A DNA stretch of 64,000 nucleotides, from contig NZ_JPLA01000022.1 in NCBI RefSeq assembly GCF_001010355.1, positions 1 through 64,000 on the forward strand, written 5' to 3'. The first letter of the stretch is position 1; each line of letters opens with the position of its first letter. The notes beneath the pieces were generated by a model that saw only the letters and a program-made list of their open reading frames with translations, ran no database searches and had not been told where the DNA came from. The stretch is from Dyella japonica DSM 16301. Its GTDB lineage: Bacteria; Pseudomonadota; Gammaproteobacteria; Xanthomonadales; Rhodanobacteraceae. Below are positions 1 to 9,370 of this stretch, in pieces. A program made the position numbers and the translations under genes.

Positions 1-1563
1 AGCGCCGGTATCAACGCCAAGCTGGCCGACGCCATCAACGGCAAGGACGGCAAGGACGGCATCGATGGCCTGAACGCCAAGATGGCCGATGCGGTCATGT
101 ACGACACGCCGGTGCACGACAAGGTCACCTTCAACAAGGGCGGCACCGCCGTGGTGCTGGACAACGTGGCCAATGGCAACGTGGCGGCCGGTTCGCAGCA
201 GGCGGTGACCGGTGACCAGCTGTTCCAGACGGAGCAGAAGATCAGCTCGGGCGAGATCGGTCTGGTGCAGCAGGCGGCGAAGGGTGCCAACCTGACCGTG
301 GGCAAGGCCACCGACGGTACGGCGGTGGACTTCAAGGGCACGGCGGGTGATCGCAAGCTCACTGGTGTGGCCAAGGGCACGGAGAACAATGACGCCGTCA
401 ACGTGTCACAGCTCAAGGACACGGGCCTCATCGATGAACAGGGTAACTCCAAGGCGGTGGTGACCTACGACGATGCTGACAAGTCCGCTATCACGCTGGG
501 TGGTCTGGGTGCCGACGGCAAGCCGTCGACCAAGCCGGTGAAGATCAAGAACGTGGCCGATGCCACCGAGGGCGACGAAGCGGTTAATCTGGGCCAGCTC
601 AAGGATGCCGGCCTCTTCGACAAGGATGGCAAGGCACTCGATGCCGTGGTCTATGACGCAGGCTCCAACAAGGCTTCCGTCACGCTTGGTGGCGCCAACG
701 GCACCGTGCTGAACAACGTGGCCGATGGCCGCATCGAAGCCGGCAGCCGTCAGGCCATCAACGGTGGTCAGATTGCGGCGATCCGTGACGCTCTGCAGGG
801 TCAGATCACCAACATCGACGGTCGCGTGACCAAGATGGAGCAATATGGCACGGGCGGTGGTTCGGCACCGTACATTGCAGCCAACGGTGCGCCGACGCCG
901 CTCAAGGCGGATGCGGGTACCACCCCGGGCGTGGCGGTGGGCTACAACACCGTTGCCAGCGGCGACCAGGCCTCGGCGATTGGCGATAGCGCGGTGGCTT
1001 CGGGTGCCAACTCGGTGGCCTTGGGCAATAGCTCGGTGGCCAATCGTGACAACTCGGTCTCGGTTGGCTCGCAGGGCCACGAGCGCCAGGTGACCAACGT
1101 GCAGGCGGCAACGCAGGAAACCGATGCGGTGAATCTGTCGCAGCTCAAGGGTGTAGCCACCACCCTTGGCGGTGGCGCCACGGTTGACAGCAGCGGCAAC
1201 GTCACGGCGCCGACCTACAGCGTGGGCGGCCAGAGCTACTCGACCGTGGGTGACGCCTTGAGCGGTATAGACAGCAAGTTGAACGATAGCTTCGATCAGC
1301 TCAACTCCCGTATCCATCAGGTAAACCGTCAGGCCAACCGGGGTATCGCTTCGTCGGCGGCGTTGATCAACAACATGCCGTACATGCCAGGTCGCACGAC
1401 CATCAATGCGGGTGCCGCCAACTACCGTGGCGAATCGGCATTGGGCGTCGGTATCTCGCGTTGGAATGAAACTGGTCGTGTCAACTTTAACGCCGGCGTG
1501 TCGGCAGCGAAGGGCGACGCTCCGATCTTCCGCGTGGGCGTGGGCGTGGTGCTCGGCGACTAA
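1..1563 (+). CDS. YadA-like trimeric autotransporter adhesin, C-terminal part
   Basis: The reading frame is open from base 1, so the 5' end lies outside the window. The visible part has alternating stalk and neck motifs of the type NVADG...AGSRQAINGGQ and DAVNLSQLK. It also has a degenerate YadA head stretch, SAIGDSAVASGANSVALG, at about 945-1030. After a short coiled coil (1255-1350, LNSRIHQVNRQANRGIAS) comes the roughly 75-residue membrane anchor ending in GVGVVLGD. This order (head, neck, stalk, anchor) is that of type Vc secreted adhesins, whose anchor trimerises into a 12-strand outer-membrane barrel. The protein is expected to mediate surface attachment or biofilm formation. The ending GD in place of the usual aromatic residue is slightly unusual. 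The OmpA-like lipoprotein follows after 68 bases and may be co-transcribed. Confidence 0.9.
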   Translation, partial: SAGINAKLADAINGKDGKDGIDGLNAKMADAVMYDTPVHDKVTFNKGGTAVVLDNVANGNVAAGSQQAVTGDQLFQTEQKISSGEIGLVQQAAKGANLTVGKATDGTAVDFKGTAGDRKLTGVAKGTENNDAVNVSQLKDTGLIDEQGNSKAVVTYDDADKSAITLGGLGADGKPSTKPVKIKNVADATEGDEAVNLGQLKDAGLFDKDGKALDAVVYDAGSNKASVTLGGANGTVLNNVADGRIEAGSRQAINGGQIAAIRDALQGQITNIDGRVTKMEQYGTGGGSAPYIAANGAPTPLKADAGTTPGVAVGYNTVASGDQASAIGDSAVASGANSVALGNSSVANRDNSVSVGSQGHERQVTNVQAATQETDAVNLSQLKGVATTLGGGATVDSSGNVTAPTYSVGGQSYSTVGDALSGIDSKLNDSFDQLNSRIHQVNRQANRGIASSAALINNMPYMPGRTTINAGAANYRGESALGVGISRWNETGRVNFNAGVSAAKGDAPIFRVGVGVVLGD

Positions 1564-1631
1564 GTTCGCTCAGTCGCATGGATGAATCGCGGGGCCACGT
1601 GCCCCGCGATTCGCTAGAGAAGGAACAAACA

Positions 1632-2690
1632 GTGAAACGTTATCTATTGACAGCGGGGCTGGTTGGCCTGCTAGGAGGCTGCGCGAGCCACTCCGCACGC
1701 GACAGCCTGAATATTCAAGATCCAACGGTCTTGCAGGCGGGTTTTGATGCGCAGCAAGGCATGGCTGCGGGGGCGCCAACCAAAGAGTGGCTGGATCAGT
1801 ACGGCCACATGGACGCAGGCACCATGTTGCCCCGACTTCAAGAGCGATGGAACGCATTGGGGCCCAAGGACAACAGCTATGCCCGCGCCAAGGCGCAATG
1901 CTGGATTGACACCACCAAAGACGAAAGGGCGAAGCACAACCAATGGGGATTCGTGCAGGAGGCCATGGGAGAGGCGGATCGTCTCATCACGGGTATGGAG
2001 TCCGGTAAGGACAATAGCCGTGACAACACCAAACTTCGCACGGCCGCCATCATTCGCCCCGATCTGTGGAAGCAACTGAGGTCCGACGAAAGAAGCGTCA
2101 AGGACGAGGACGACTGTGGGCAGGTGGAGCGCATACTCGCCTGCCAGGAAGTTGAGCTAATGCATGCCGGGCACGATGCATGGCGGCGCAGTTTTGATGC
2201 GGCGGAATCTCGTGCAAACAAGGTCAAGCAAACGCTCGATGGTGTCACTTCGACGGTCAGGTCGTGTTCGGCCAAGAAGACGGGGGGCGCCGACGTAGCC
2301 AGGGCAGTCAGCATCAAGCACTTCAAGGTCGACGCGCTGTTCCGCTTCAACAGCGGCGACGAGGCGGGATTATTGCCCGAAGGCCGCGCTGAGCTTGATC
2401 GCTATTCGCGCGAACTTGGCGGCAAGGTCAGTAGCATCGACCGCGTTGAAGTGATTGGCTACACGGACCGGCTGGGTGGCCCGGCATACAACCAGAGCCT
2501 GTCCAATCGCCGCGCCGAAACCGTGGAGAGGTATCTGCAGAAACAACTTGCCACGCCGCTTCCAATCACGCATCGTGGCGAAGGTGCGAGCAATCCGATG
2601 GTGAGCTGTACCGATCGAAATCGGGATGCATTGATCAAGTGCCTGGCACCGAATCGTCGCGTAGATGTCCACGTGTACAGTGCGGAGTAG
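1632..2690 (+). CDS. OmpA-family lipoprotein (peptidoglycan-binding C-terminus)
   Basis: The GTG start at 1632 is chosen because an AGAAGGA ribosome-binding site lies about 9 bases upstream and the product then begins with a lipoprotein signal, VKRYLLTAGLVGLLGGC, with the lipobox cysteine at residue 17. A longer frame from 1578 would bury that signal. The middle third is charged with several cysteines and no recognised domain. The last 120 residues match an OmpA-like domain: a FNSGDEAGLLPEGRAELD start, VIGYTDRLGGPAYNQSLSNR with the peptidoglycan-contact Asp and Arg, and an NRRVDVHV end. It should be anchored in the outer membrane and bind peptidoglycan. Position directly behind the trimeric adhesin suggests a role in stabilising that adhesin, as SadB/OmpA-type partners do elsewhere; this is inference. 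Confidence 0.85.
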   Translation: MKRYLLTAGLVGLLGGCASHSARDSLNIQDPTVLQAGFDAQQGMAAGAPTKEWLDQYGHMDAGTMLPRLQERWNALGPKDNSYARAKAQCWIDTTKDERAKHNQWGFVQEAMGEADRLITGMESGKDNSRDNTKLRTAAIIRPDLWKQLRSDERSVKDEDDCGQVERILACQEVELMHAGHDAWRRSFDAAESRANKVKQTLDGVTSTVRSCSAKKTGGADVARAVSIKHFKVDALFRFNSGDEAGLLPEGRAELDRYSRELGGKVSSIDRVEVIGYTDRLGGPAYNQSLSNRRAETVERYLQKQLATPLPITHRGEGASNPMVSCTDRNRDALIKCLAPNRRVDVHVYSAE

Positions 2691-2735
2691 CAGATAACGC
2701 CTCAACGTAGCCATAGTCGAAGAAATTGGAAAAAA

Positions 2736-2769
2736 AGAAGCCCAGTCGTCGCAAGACGCCTGGGCTTCT
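2736..2769. terminator. Strong hairpin, probable bidirectional terminator
   Basis: A 10-bp perfect stem (AGAAGCCCAG/CTGGGCTTCT) continues past single-base mismatches into CGTC-GCAA-GACG, giving a GCAA tetraloop. It sits 45 bases after the OmpA-like stop. The A tract is on the left, so the best U-run would be on minus-strand transcripts; on the plus strand the tail is only CTCTCGTT. Confidence 0.7.
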
Positions 2770-2928
2770 CTCGTTGTGGAGTCAACCGTAACCAAACACG
2801 AATTTGCGGTTACACCTTCCCGCTTCGCATTGGTCGCGCCGAGGGTGCCCTTTTAGGAAACCGCTGATATCGCTGCACAGATGCAATCCGTAACATTAAC
2901 GACTTCATCGTAGCTGGGAGTTGAAGTG

Positions 2929-3177
2929 ATGCATCTCATCTGGACCATTTTTATCGGTTTCATTGCAGGGCTTGTTGCGCGATGGATCACACCAGGGCGC
3001 GGCGCGTCCGGCTTTTCAATTACGGCAATCCTGGGTATTTCGGGAGCGTTTCTGGCGACGCTCGCGGGTCAGGCACTGCACTTTTATCAGCCTGGCGAAT
3101 CCACTGGATTTATCGGCGCAGTGATTGGCGCGGTGATCCTTCTCGCCGTTTTCCATCTGGTTGCAAAAAAGAACTGA
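2929..3177 (+). CDS. GlsB/YeaQ/YmgE-family small membrane protein
   Basis: This 82-residue protein has three hydrophobic segments with glycine-rich turns (IWTIFIGFIAGLVARWITPG, GISGAFLATLAGQAL, GFIGAVIGAVILLAVFHLV). That is the pattern of the transglycosylase-associated or GlsB/YeaQ/YmgE family, whose usual length is 80-90 residues. Members are inner-membrane proteins often induced by stress; the biochemical function is not established. The ATG at 2929 has CTGGGAG 8-9 bases upstream. A GTG immediately before it at 2926 is the alternative start. The YidB-like gene begins 14 bases after the stop, so the two are probably one transcript. Confidence 0.85.
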   Translation: MHLIWTIFIGFIAGLVARWITPGRGASGFSITAILGISGAFLATLAGQALHFYQPGESTGFIGAVIGAVILLAVFHLVAKKN

Positions 3178-3190
3178 AAGGGACATCACC

Positions 3191-3673
3191 ATGGGCTTGA
3201 TGGATACGTTGTTGCAGCAAGTCACCGGCGCCATGAGTGCCGACTCGGTGGAGCATCTTCAGAACGCCCCCACCGGCACATTGGGCCAATGCATCACTGC
3301 TATGTTTCACTCGGACCAGACGCCGCCGTTCGCCGACATGGTAGGCCAGTTGTTCGGTCAGTCCAACGATGCCCAGCGCGCCGGCATGTTGAACCAACTG
3401 CTGGCCGCGGCAGGGCCGGCACTGCTTGCACAGGCGGGCGGTGCGTTGGGAGCGTCGTTACCGCCCGGCACGACCGAGCTCACGCCCGAGCAGGCCAGTC
3501 AGTTCAGCGCGACAGATGTGCATGCCATGGCCGCCCAGGTGCAGCAGGCGAACCCCGGCGTGGTCGAGGCAATCGGGCATTTCTACTCAGAGCACCCCGC
3601 GCTGATCAAGACTCTGGGAAGCGCTGCGCTGGCCATAGGCCTGGCCAAGCTGCGCGAACATCAGCAGGCCTGA
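3191..3673 (+). CDS. YidB-like DUF937 protein
   Basis: The start at 3191 is favoured over longer in-frame options because GAAAGGGA lies just upstream and the product begins MGLMDTLLQQVTGAM, typical of the family. The 160-residue protein is rich in Ala, Gly and Gln, with amphipathic helices, and contains the family-like segment LTPEQASQFSATDVHAMAAQ followed by an N-terminal-to-C-terminal run of helices ending LAKLREHQQA. DUF937/YidB proteins are small cytoplasmic proteins of unknown function, frequently beside stress or envelope genes. Here it directly follows the GlsB-type membrane protein. No catalytic motif is visible. Confidence 0.75.
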   Translation: MGLMDTLLQQVTGAMSADSVEHLQNAPTGTLGQCITAMFHSDQTPPFADMVGQLFGQSNDAQRAGMLNQLLAAAGPALLAQAGGALGASLPPGTTELTPEQASQFSATDVHAMAAQVQQANPGVVEAIGHFYSEHPALIKTLGSAALAIGLAKLREHQQA

Positions 3674-4059
3674 TCCAGAACTCTCCCCTTGACTGAGTAA
3701 CTCTCTGGGTGCTCGCAGAGGAAGTTGCATCTCAGTGCACCAGGACGCGCCAATGGACAAGCGCGTGAGCGCACCGCGGCGATTTGCGCTCACGAAAAAG
3801 GGATTGGTCTGATAGCAAGCGATAAGTCAAGTCGCTATGTTGCCTGTCTTCTCGGGGACGCTTGACGATCCGGCCCCTTTGGAAACGCAATGGCTCCGAG
3901 CAAATCCTTGTCAGGTGACACGATCGGGCGTGGCGCTTCTGTGCGGCTGGAAGGAAGCATGGGGCACGCTTATCTCGCCAACGACTAGTTGGAGGCGAAG
4001 CGCGTGATTCAGCACTGTAATTCCCAACATGAATATCAAAATGACTAAGGGGTAGTTGC
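3674..4059. other. Intergenic region with one inverted repeat
   Basis: No convincing gene is present. At 3764-3794 there is a 9-bp inverted repeat (CGTGAGCGC/GCGCTCACG) with a 13-base loop followed by AAAAA. It could be a weak terminator or an operator. AAGGGGT at about 4048 is the ribosome-binding site of the aquaporin gene. Confidence 0.4.
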
Positions 4060-4758
4060 GTGAATTTGGTTAAACGACTAAGTGCCGAGTTCATCGGTAC
4101 CTTTTGGCTGGTGTTTGGTGGTTGTGGCAGTGCGTTGTTGGCGGCGGCTTTTCCCGCGTTAGGTATCGGTTTTGTCGGTGTGTCGCTCGCGTTCGGCTTG
4201 ACCGTGCTCAGCATGGCTTATGCGGTGGGTCATATTTCGGGCGGTCACTTCAATCCGGCCGTGACGGTGGGTCTATACGTCGGCGGCCGTTTCCCCGCCA
4301 AGGACGTTTTGCCGTACATCGTTTCGCAGGTCGTCGCCGCCGTCGTAGCGGCCCTGGTGCTGTATGTCATTGCCAGTGGCAAGGCTGAGTTTGACCCGTA
4401 TGCGGGCTTCGCGGCCAACGGCTACGGCGCGCATTCGCCCGGTAGCTATGACTTGATGGCCTGTGCCTTGGTCGAGTTTGTGCTTACCGCGTTCTTCTTG
4501 ATCGTGATTCACGGTGCCACAGATCAGCGTGCACCTGCGGGATTTGGTCCGCTGGCCATTGGACTCAGCCTGACCCTGATTCACCTCACCAGCATTCCGG
4601 TTACCAACACGTCCGTGAATCCGGCACGCAGTATCGGCGTGGCCCTGATTCAAGGTGGGTGGGCGCTCGATCAGCTGTGGCTATTCTTGTTGGTGCCGCT
4701 GGCCGGTGGTGTCCTCGGTGGCCTTATCTATCGGCACATGCTGGAAAGCCAGCGCTAG
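4060..4758 (+). CDS. aqpZ: Aquaporin Z
   Basis: The 232-residue protein has six hydrophobic spans and both NPA boxes of the MIP family: GGHFNPAVT in the first half and NTSVNPARS, with the selectivity-filter Arg after NPA, in the second. The water-selective AqpZ type is indicated by length, by the opening [26 protein letters not shown], and by a His-rather-than-Gly style filter region; the exact substrate range cannot be proved from sequence. It should form a tetrameric inner-membrane water channel. The GTG start at 4060 has AAGGGG 6-8 bases upstream. It stands alone: an IS3 remnant follows and the upstream gap is nearly 400 bases. Confidence 0.92.
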   Translation: MNLVKRLSAEFIGTFWLVFGGCGSALLAAAFPALGIGFVGVSLAFGLTVLSMAYAVGHISGGHFNPAVTVGLYVGGRFPAKDVLPYIVSQVVAAVVAALVLYVIASGKAEFDPYAGFAANGYGAHSPGSYDLMACALVEFVLTAFFLIVIHGATDQRAPAGFGPLAIGLSLTLIHLTSIPVTNTSVNPARSIGVALIQGGWALDQLWLFLLVPLAGGVLGGLIYRHMLESQR

Positions 4759-4957
4759 GCCGCTCCCGAGACTTCCATTCCCCATGCTCTGGCTTGTCCG
4801 ACGTTCACGCGAGGGTGATACGTTCTTCGCGTGAGCGCCAATTTTTCTCTGTGGAAAGCGCTCGCGATTATATTCGGTGTTGTTGCGAGCATGACTAGGC
4901 GAAGCGATGGGCGTTGTGACGCGTTTGTCGTCATTGGTGTCGCCCGGTCGCGAACAC

Positions 4958-5221
4958 GTGTTGGAGGTTTGCATGAGCCGTCGCGGCAACTGCTGGGAAC
5001 GTGACGGCCGCCATCGGGGGCATGACTCCGTGGCGGGATCGTTCTTCAGCAGCCTAAGGAAGGAGCGTGTGCGAGGGCGCGTCTACGGCTGTCGCGAGGA
5101 TGCGCGCGGTGGCGTGTTCGATTACATCGAAGTTTTCTACAACCGGCAATTTCGTCATGAGCATCTGGGTGGCCTAGCGCCAATGATGTTCGAGGCGGCT
5201 AACTTAAGATCCAGCGCCTAA
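4958..5221 (+). pseudogene. IS3-family transposase, C-terminal remnant
   Basis: The segment reads VCMSRRGNCWERDG, then AGSFFSSLRKERVRGRVYG, REDARGGVFDYIEVFYNRQ and RHEHLGGLAPMMFEAA. This is the end of an IS3-group DDE transposase, whose consensus is SMSRRGNCWDNAVAESFFSS. The expected DNA(V/P)AESFF part is replaced by a short scrambled insertion, and the N-terminal two thirds, orfA and both inverted repeats are missing. It is therefore a dead fragment, probably the trace of an old insertion between aqpZ and the methyltransferase gene. Confidence 0.85.
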
Positions 5222-5271
5222 CCATGTACGAAAGTGTGCGTGCCAGCAGTAAAGATGACATTGAGCGAAAG

Positions 5272-5298
5272 AAAAGCCTGCAAATGCAGGCTTTTTTT
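5272..5298. terminator. Bidirectional rho-independent terminator
   Basis: An AAAAGCCTGCA/TGCAGGCTTTT stem with a two-base AA spacer is followed by TTTTTTT on the plus side. It is preceded by an A-rich run that gives U-rich RNA on the minus side. It ends directly at the methyltransferase stop codon, so it probably terminates the TPR-methyltransferase transcript. Confidence 0.85.
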
Positions 5299-5299
5299 A

Positions 5300-6043
5300 T
5301 CAGATCTCGTGTAGATGTTCGAACGCCAGTCTACCTTCAATCGGTGCTGCGATGACGTTCTGGAATGCGCGGCCGGGAAAGATGTTGTCGCCGAGGTCGG
5401 CATAGTTGCTCTTGTTGAACAAATAGGGCATGTGCGACCAGCAACGATAGCCAAGATCCTTGATGGCCTTGATTTCGCCGAAGGAATGTTCGGCGGTGCC
5501 AAGGCGGAGGTAGATCACGGGACGATGCTTGCGCACGATATCGTCGGCGCCTGCAAGAACCGCCTCGACTGTCCCAGGCTGATTTATCTTGAGCAGATGC
5601 AGCGCCTCCAGCCCGAGGCTGTCCACGTTGGCGATGCGGACGCGTTCGTCGCTTGCCTCGTCAATGCCCGAAATCAATTCGGTGAGTTGCGTGAGGCCAC
5701 TTTGGCGACCCAGCCACACCGGCAGGGTATGGACATTGAGAAGACCGTTGAGGGCGAGGTTGGCGCACAGCTGCTGGAAGACGAGGCGGCGCGGTTCGGC
5801 AGTGTGCACTTCACCCTTCGCACCTACTGCGCGCGACAGCCAAAGCGTGTGTGCACCGTACTCCGCACCAAATTCGACAATGGTTTGCCCCTCTTCGACG
5901 AAGGTGCTGAGCAGGTCAAGTTCTTGCTCCATCCATTCGCCAAGCTCGGTGAGCGAGCGAACGACGAGGCTATCGGCGCTAATGGCGTTGATTACGCCAT
6001 AGCGTGTGTTCCACATGCGTTGAGATGTTTTGGCGGCGTTCAT
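5300..6043 (-). CDS. FkbM-type SAM-dependent methyltransferase
   Basis: The 247-residue protein has a Rossmann methyltransferase core. Motif I, normally DVGANIG in this family, appears as VEFGAEYGAHTLWLSRAVG. Motif II is EVHTAEPRRLVFQQLCANL, and VDSLGLEALHLLKINQPGTVEAVLAGA matches the FkbM D...LD..KID..G.E..VL.G signature. FkbM enzymes O-methylate sugars or small molecules. A GGAG site lies 8 bases before the ATG. It begins 18 bases after the TPR protein gene and must share its transcript. Proximity to the large adhesins suggests modification of a surface glycan or glycoprotein, but the substrate is unknown. Confidence 0.8.
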   Translation of the reverse strand: MNAAKTSQRMWNTRYGVINAISADSLVVRSLTELGEWMEQELDLLSTFVEEGQTIVEFGAEYGAHTLWLSRAVGAKGEVHTAEPRRLVFQQLCANLALNGLLNVHTLPVWLGRQSGLTQLTELISGIDEASDERVRIANVDSLGLEALHLLKINQPGTVEAVLAGADDIVRKHRPVIYLRLGTAEHSFGEIKAIKDLGYRCWSHMPYLFNKSNYADLGDNIFPGRAFQNVIAAPIEGRLAFEHLHEI

Positions 6044-6061
6044 CAGGTGTCTCCAGGGATA

Positions 6062-9000
6062 TCAGTGGTTATAGGTGGCTATTGCGCAAGTTGTCTGACC
6101 CGTGCTCTGCAGGGTGCGTATGCACTGATTCAGTCGTTTCCATTGCGGTTGATTCTGTACGGGTAGGCCCGCTTCACCGCGCAAGGTCTCCTGCCAAATG
6201 CTCAGCAGTCGGGCGTCGCGGCAGCCAGCATCCCAGGCTGCATCGCACAGGGTGACGGCTTCGGCATGGCGACCTGCCGTGAAGAAGGACGTTGCCGCCA
6301 GGTGCAAGGCTTCTGCGTCGCTCGGTGACATGGCAATCAAGCGGTTGGCGAGCGACACCAGCAGGTCACGCTCCTCCTGCGATGCAGAAACGGTGTCGAA
6401 CCTGATGAGTCGTGCCGTGATGCCACACGTCAGCGCATGCGCCAGGTTGTTGTCTTTCGCGTCGATGGACATATCGGCGAGACGAATCGCCTGTTCCAGT
6501 GCCACAAGGCGCTCCCGCCCATCAACCAACTTGGCCCGCGCGATGGCTATTTCGGCGCGTTCGAGTGCGATGGTTTCAACGGTCAGCAGGGACGACCGCG
6601 CGTCGGTCAACAAGGTACTTGCATCATCCAGCGTTTGCAGCGCAGCGCCGATTGGCTCGTGAGAAGAACGCATGCGAAGGTAGTAGGCGCGCGCGAAATG
6701 GATGGAGCCAATGTCATCTGGTGCAAGTGACTCGATACGTACGAACAGCGGCTCCATTTCCTCCAGCTTGGCGCGAGCGGGACGCTCACTGAGCATGGCT
6801 GCCCATTCGCGTAGTACCTGAATCCATGACAGCAGCGGCTGCATGGAATGTGCTTTCGCCAGCATCAGTTGATAGGTGTCGCGAAGCTGACGCAGACGCA
6901 TAAGACGCGCCGCGGCATTGCATCGACGAAGGCGCACAAGCTCCACATCGATCACGCGCGCCAGCCACGTATCGACCATGTTGGGGGCGGCGTTGTTGAG
7001 TGCGTAAGTCAGGGCTTCGGTGGCGCGCGCAAGTAGTTCATCGACGGCGCGGCCCTTTGCGCTTTCGGCGCGGGCCATCCACAACGAAGCTAGCAAGCAG
7101 AGCCTGTCGTCGTCGAGCGCGTGCTCGCGACTTCCAGACAGCAACCGCAGAGCTTTTTCTAGAAGCAGGGCGCGTTCTGGCAACGGCGCGAGTAGGGCTC
7201 GCTGATAGAGGGCATGTGCATGCTCCGTCACGAGCTGGTCGTCGGCGGCGCGCTGCTCTCCCATATCGCCACCCATGAGGCGCAGTGCGGCATCAAGACT
7301 CTCCGCACGGGCTTGGCCCTCCAGATGATCAGCCATGAACAAGTAGCAGCGAACCAACGCGTCGCCGAGCATCGATTCGCGATCAGGCTCTGCTTTCGCG
7401 GCACGCTGGAAAGCCGCAACGGCCTGTGAGACAGCTTCCACAGGGTTCTGCCCGTTATCGCGTGCGATGCGCCACCAGCACCAGCCGATGACGGTCCATG
7501 CCTCGCCGGACACGTATTTAGCAAGCATGATCGGCGCCATTGCTTCAAGCGCCTTCTTCGGATAGCCCGCCGTCAGTTGCTTTTTGGCCTCAGACACCGC
7601 CTGGTCGGCATCGCGTGGTGCTTTGCCATCGGCGGGCTTTTGCTCGTTTTCAGGGCGCGGAAATTCAGTACGGCTGGCGTAGGGGGTGCAAGCGGTACCG
7701 GGGGCAACAGAGTTTCCCGCGCCTGAAACGATTGCGTTACCAGGTGTCGATGCCAACGCCTCAAGCCGCCGCGTTCGATAGTCCGTCGTGAGTGGCTTCT
7801 TGTCCTCAGCTAGAGGCTGCTCGTTATCTCGCGGCGCAGTGTGATGGGCCGATCTGCGCCGTGATTCTGGTTCCAACGATGCGCAACGGCTGGCGTGGTC
7901 CGTGTTCGCGATATCTCGGACGGTTTCACTAACCGATGGCTCAATATCCTCGGCTTCAGACGCTGCGTTCGCGCCCACATTTGTGGAAAAGGGCGTGTGG
8001 CCGCCCGCAACTGCATTTGCTGTCGCAGTGATGTCAGTCTCGGCTACCCCCGACTCTGCAGCACAATCGGCCACTGTTCTTTGTTCTTTGAATTCGCCAT
8101 CCTGTTCGAACAAGCGCGAGATCTTACTGGCGTGAAGAAACGCGCCTTTCTGAAGTGAGAACTCCACTTTCGGCGGGGGAGGGCTCATCTGCCCGTGGCG
8201 ACCATCGGTCGCGGGCTTGGAAGACTGCGTACCGGCCACGTGGATCCAGTCGCAAACCTCCACGCGACCGATCACCCACGGTTCACGAGGCCTCGCTCGC
8301 TCAGTGCCAAAGAACGGTGTATTCGCGCCTGGCCATGTGCCGCGGTACCGCCAGTCTTTCCAGCCAATGATCGTGTGGGCGGGCAGAGCTGCTTCGCGCG
8401 CGCGACCGCGGCGGCGGGCCATGACGAGGAGAACGATCATCGCGATCACTATGACGAACGCGATCGAAATCTTCCCGGGTTGCCAGTAGGTGGGATTCGA
8501 CACGGCATGCGCTTGTATCGTCATGGAGACGGTCGCGCTGGGGGCCAATTGCGCTTGCGCCACGATCTCCGTGGAATCGCTAGGCACGATAGGTGCCTCA
8601 GACTGGGTACTTTGGGTGGGCATTGACGAATTAACGGTCTCCCTGGACTCCCTCGTATCAGGCGACATGGATGCGGTGCCGTGAACTGCCATGTGGATCG
8701 GTATCGTTGATCTGTCCTTATCCGACGGGCGTGGCGGCAGGCTTGCTCGCCCTACCTTCGCTCGTGTATGTCCTCCATCCGGGGCCATGGCCGAAAGAGA
8801 CATGTTCGTGGGTGATAGAGAGCGAGGTGCATCATGGATCGCACCGGACGCAAGAGGGGCTTGCTGTCTGGTCACGTGGCGACACGAAGCCATCGACAGA
8901 CTTGCAAACACCATACTGATCGAGCGCATGGATGACGTCGCCTGGGTGGACGCCCTATCAGGGTAGGCGCGCGCTGTGCCGGATGCATTGCTCCTAATGG

Positions 9001-9103
9001 TATGTCCAAGCGTGTCAAGGACGCGCGCTGGCGAAAGGTGAAGTTGACATTTCGCGCGAGCATCTTTTCCCGGCGCTGTGTGCGAGACATTCAAACTGGT
9101 CAT
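6062..9103 (-). CDS. Large membrane-anchored TPR protein
   Basis: The start at 9103 is chosen over 9154 because GGGAG lies 7 bases upstream. The 1013-residue product has a Ser/Thr/Pro-rich N-terminal region of about 200 residues. One transmembrane span follows at about 209-230 (ISIAFVIVIAMIVLLVMA), then a basic stop-transfer patch RRRGRAR. A Trp-rich segment (GWKDWRYRGTWPG...EPWVIGRVEVCDWIHVAG) comes next, then a low-complexity linker. From about residue 480 to the end there are many Ala-rich helix pairs of TPR/SEL1 type, such as KKQLTAGYPKKALEAMAPIM. It probably scaffolds a protein complex at the inner membrane. It is the first gene of an operon with the FkbM methyltransferase. I do not recognise an orthologue by name. 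Confidence 0.7.
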   Translation of the reverse strand: MTSLNVSHTAPGKDARAKCQLHLSPARVLDTLGHTIRSNASGTARAYPDRASTQATSSMRSISMVFASLSMASCRHVTRQQAPLASGAIHDAPRSLSPTNMSLSAMAPDGGHTRAKVGRASLPPRPSDKDRSTIPIHMAVHGTASMSPDTRESRETVNSSMPTQSTQSEAPIVPSDSTEIVAQAQLAPSATVSMTIQAHAVSNPTYWQPGKISIAFVIVIAMIVLLVMARRRGRAREAALPAHTIIGWKDWRYRGTWPGANTPFFGTERARPREPWVIGRVEVCDWIHVAGTQSSKPATDGRHGQMSPPPPKVEFSLQKGAFLHASKISRLFEQDGEFKEQRTVADCAAESGVAETDITATANAVAGGHTPFSTNVGANAASEAEDIEPSVSETVRDIANTDHASRCASLEPESRRRSAHHTAPRDNEQPLAEDKKPLTTDYRTRRLEALASTPGNAIVSGAGNSVAPGTACTPYASRTEFPRPENEQKPADGKAPRDADQAVSEAKKQLTAGYPKKALEAMAPIMLAKYVSGEAWTVIGWCWWRIARDNGQNPVEAVSQAVAAFQRAAKAEPDRESMLGDALVRCYLFMADHLEGQARAESLDAALRLMGGDMGEQRAADDQLVTEHAHALYQRALLAPLPERALLLEKALRLLSGSREHALDDDRLCLLASLWMARAESAKGRAVDELLARATEALTYALNNAAPNMVDTWLARVIDVELVRLRRCNAAARLMRLRQLRDTYQLMLAKAHSMQPLLSWIQVLREWAAMLSERPARAKLEEMEPLFVRIESLAPDDIGSIHFARAYYLRMRSSHEPIGAALQTLDDASTLLTDARSSLLTVETIALERAEIAIARAKLVDGRERLVALEQAIRLADMSIDAKDNNLAHALTCGITARLIRFDTVSASQEERDLLVSLANRLIAMSPSDAEALHLAATSFFTAGRHAEAVTLCDAAWDAGCRDARLLSIWQETLRGEAGLPVQNQPQWKRLNQCIRTLQSTGQTTCAIATYNH

Positions 9104-9228
9104 GTCGTCGCTCCCAGATACTGAAAAGTAGCAAAGATAGGCCGCCGGCGACACGCTGGGAATGAGAAAATTCGGAAAGGACAGGCGATTCCAGGCTTAA
9201 GCGCTTTCCAATGGCAGATGAGTCAGGA

Positions 9229-9370
9229 CGAGCGCGTTTCCAGCGGAAGATCAGCCTGGAAGCAATGCAGGGAGCCAGGGACTGACGCGCCGAATGGCGG
9301 CGTGCCTCGCGTCGGTTGATCATCAACCTGGATGATCATCAGGTTGGACGAATCACGAATCCGCACCATT
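9229..9370 (+). repeat. Direct repeat copy 1, IS left end
   Basis: About 140 bases are repeated at 9663-9801 with roughly 85-90% identity by eye. Both copies contain the perfect palindrome GGTTGATCATCAACC (here 9314-9328), then GGATGATCATCAG and the shared segment GGACGAATCACGAATCCGCA. The repeat covers the 5' end of a DDE-integrase gene and its leader, so it marks two copies of the same insertion sequence. Confidence 0.8.
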
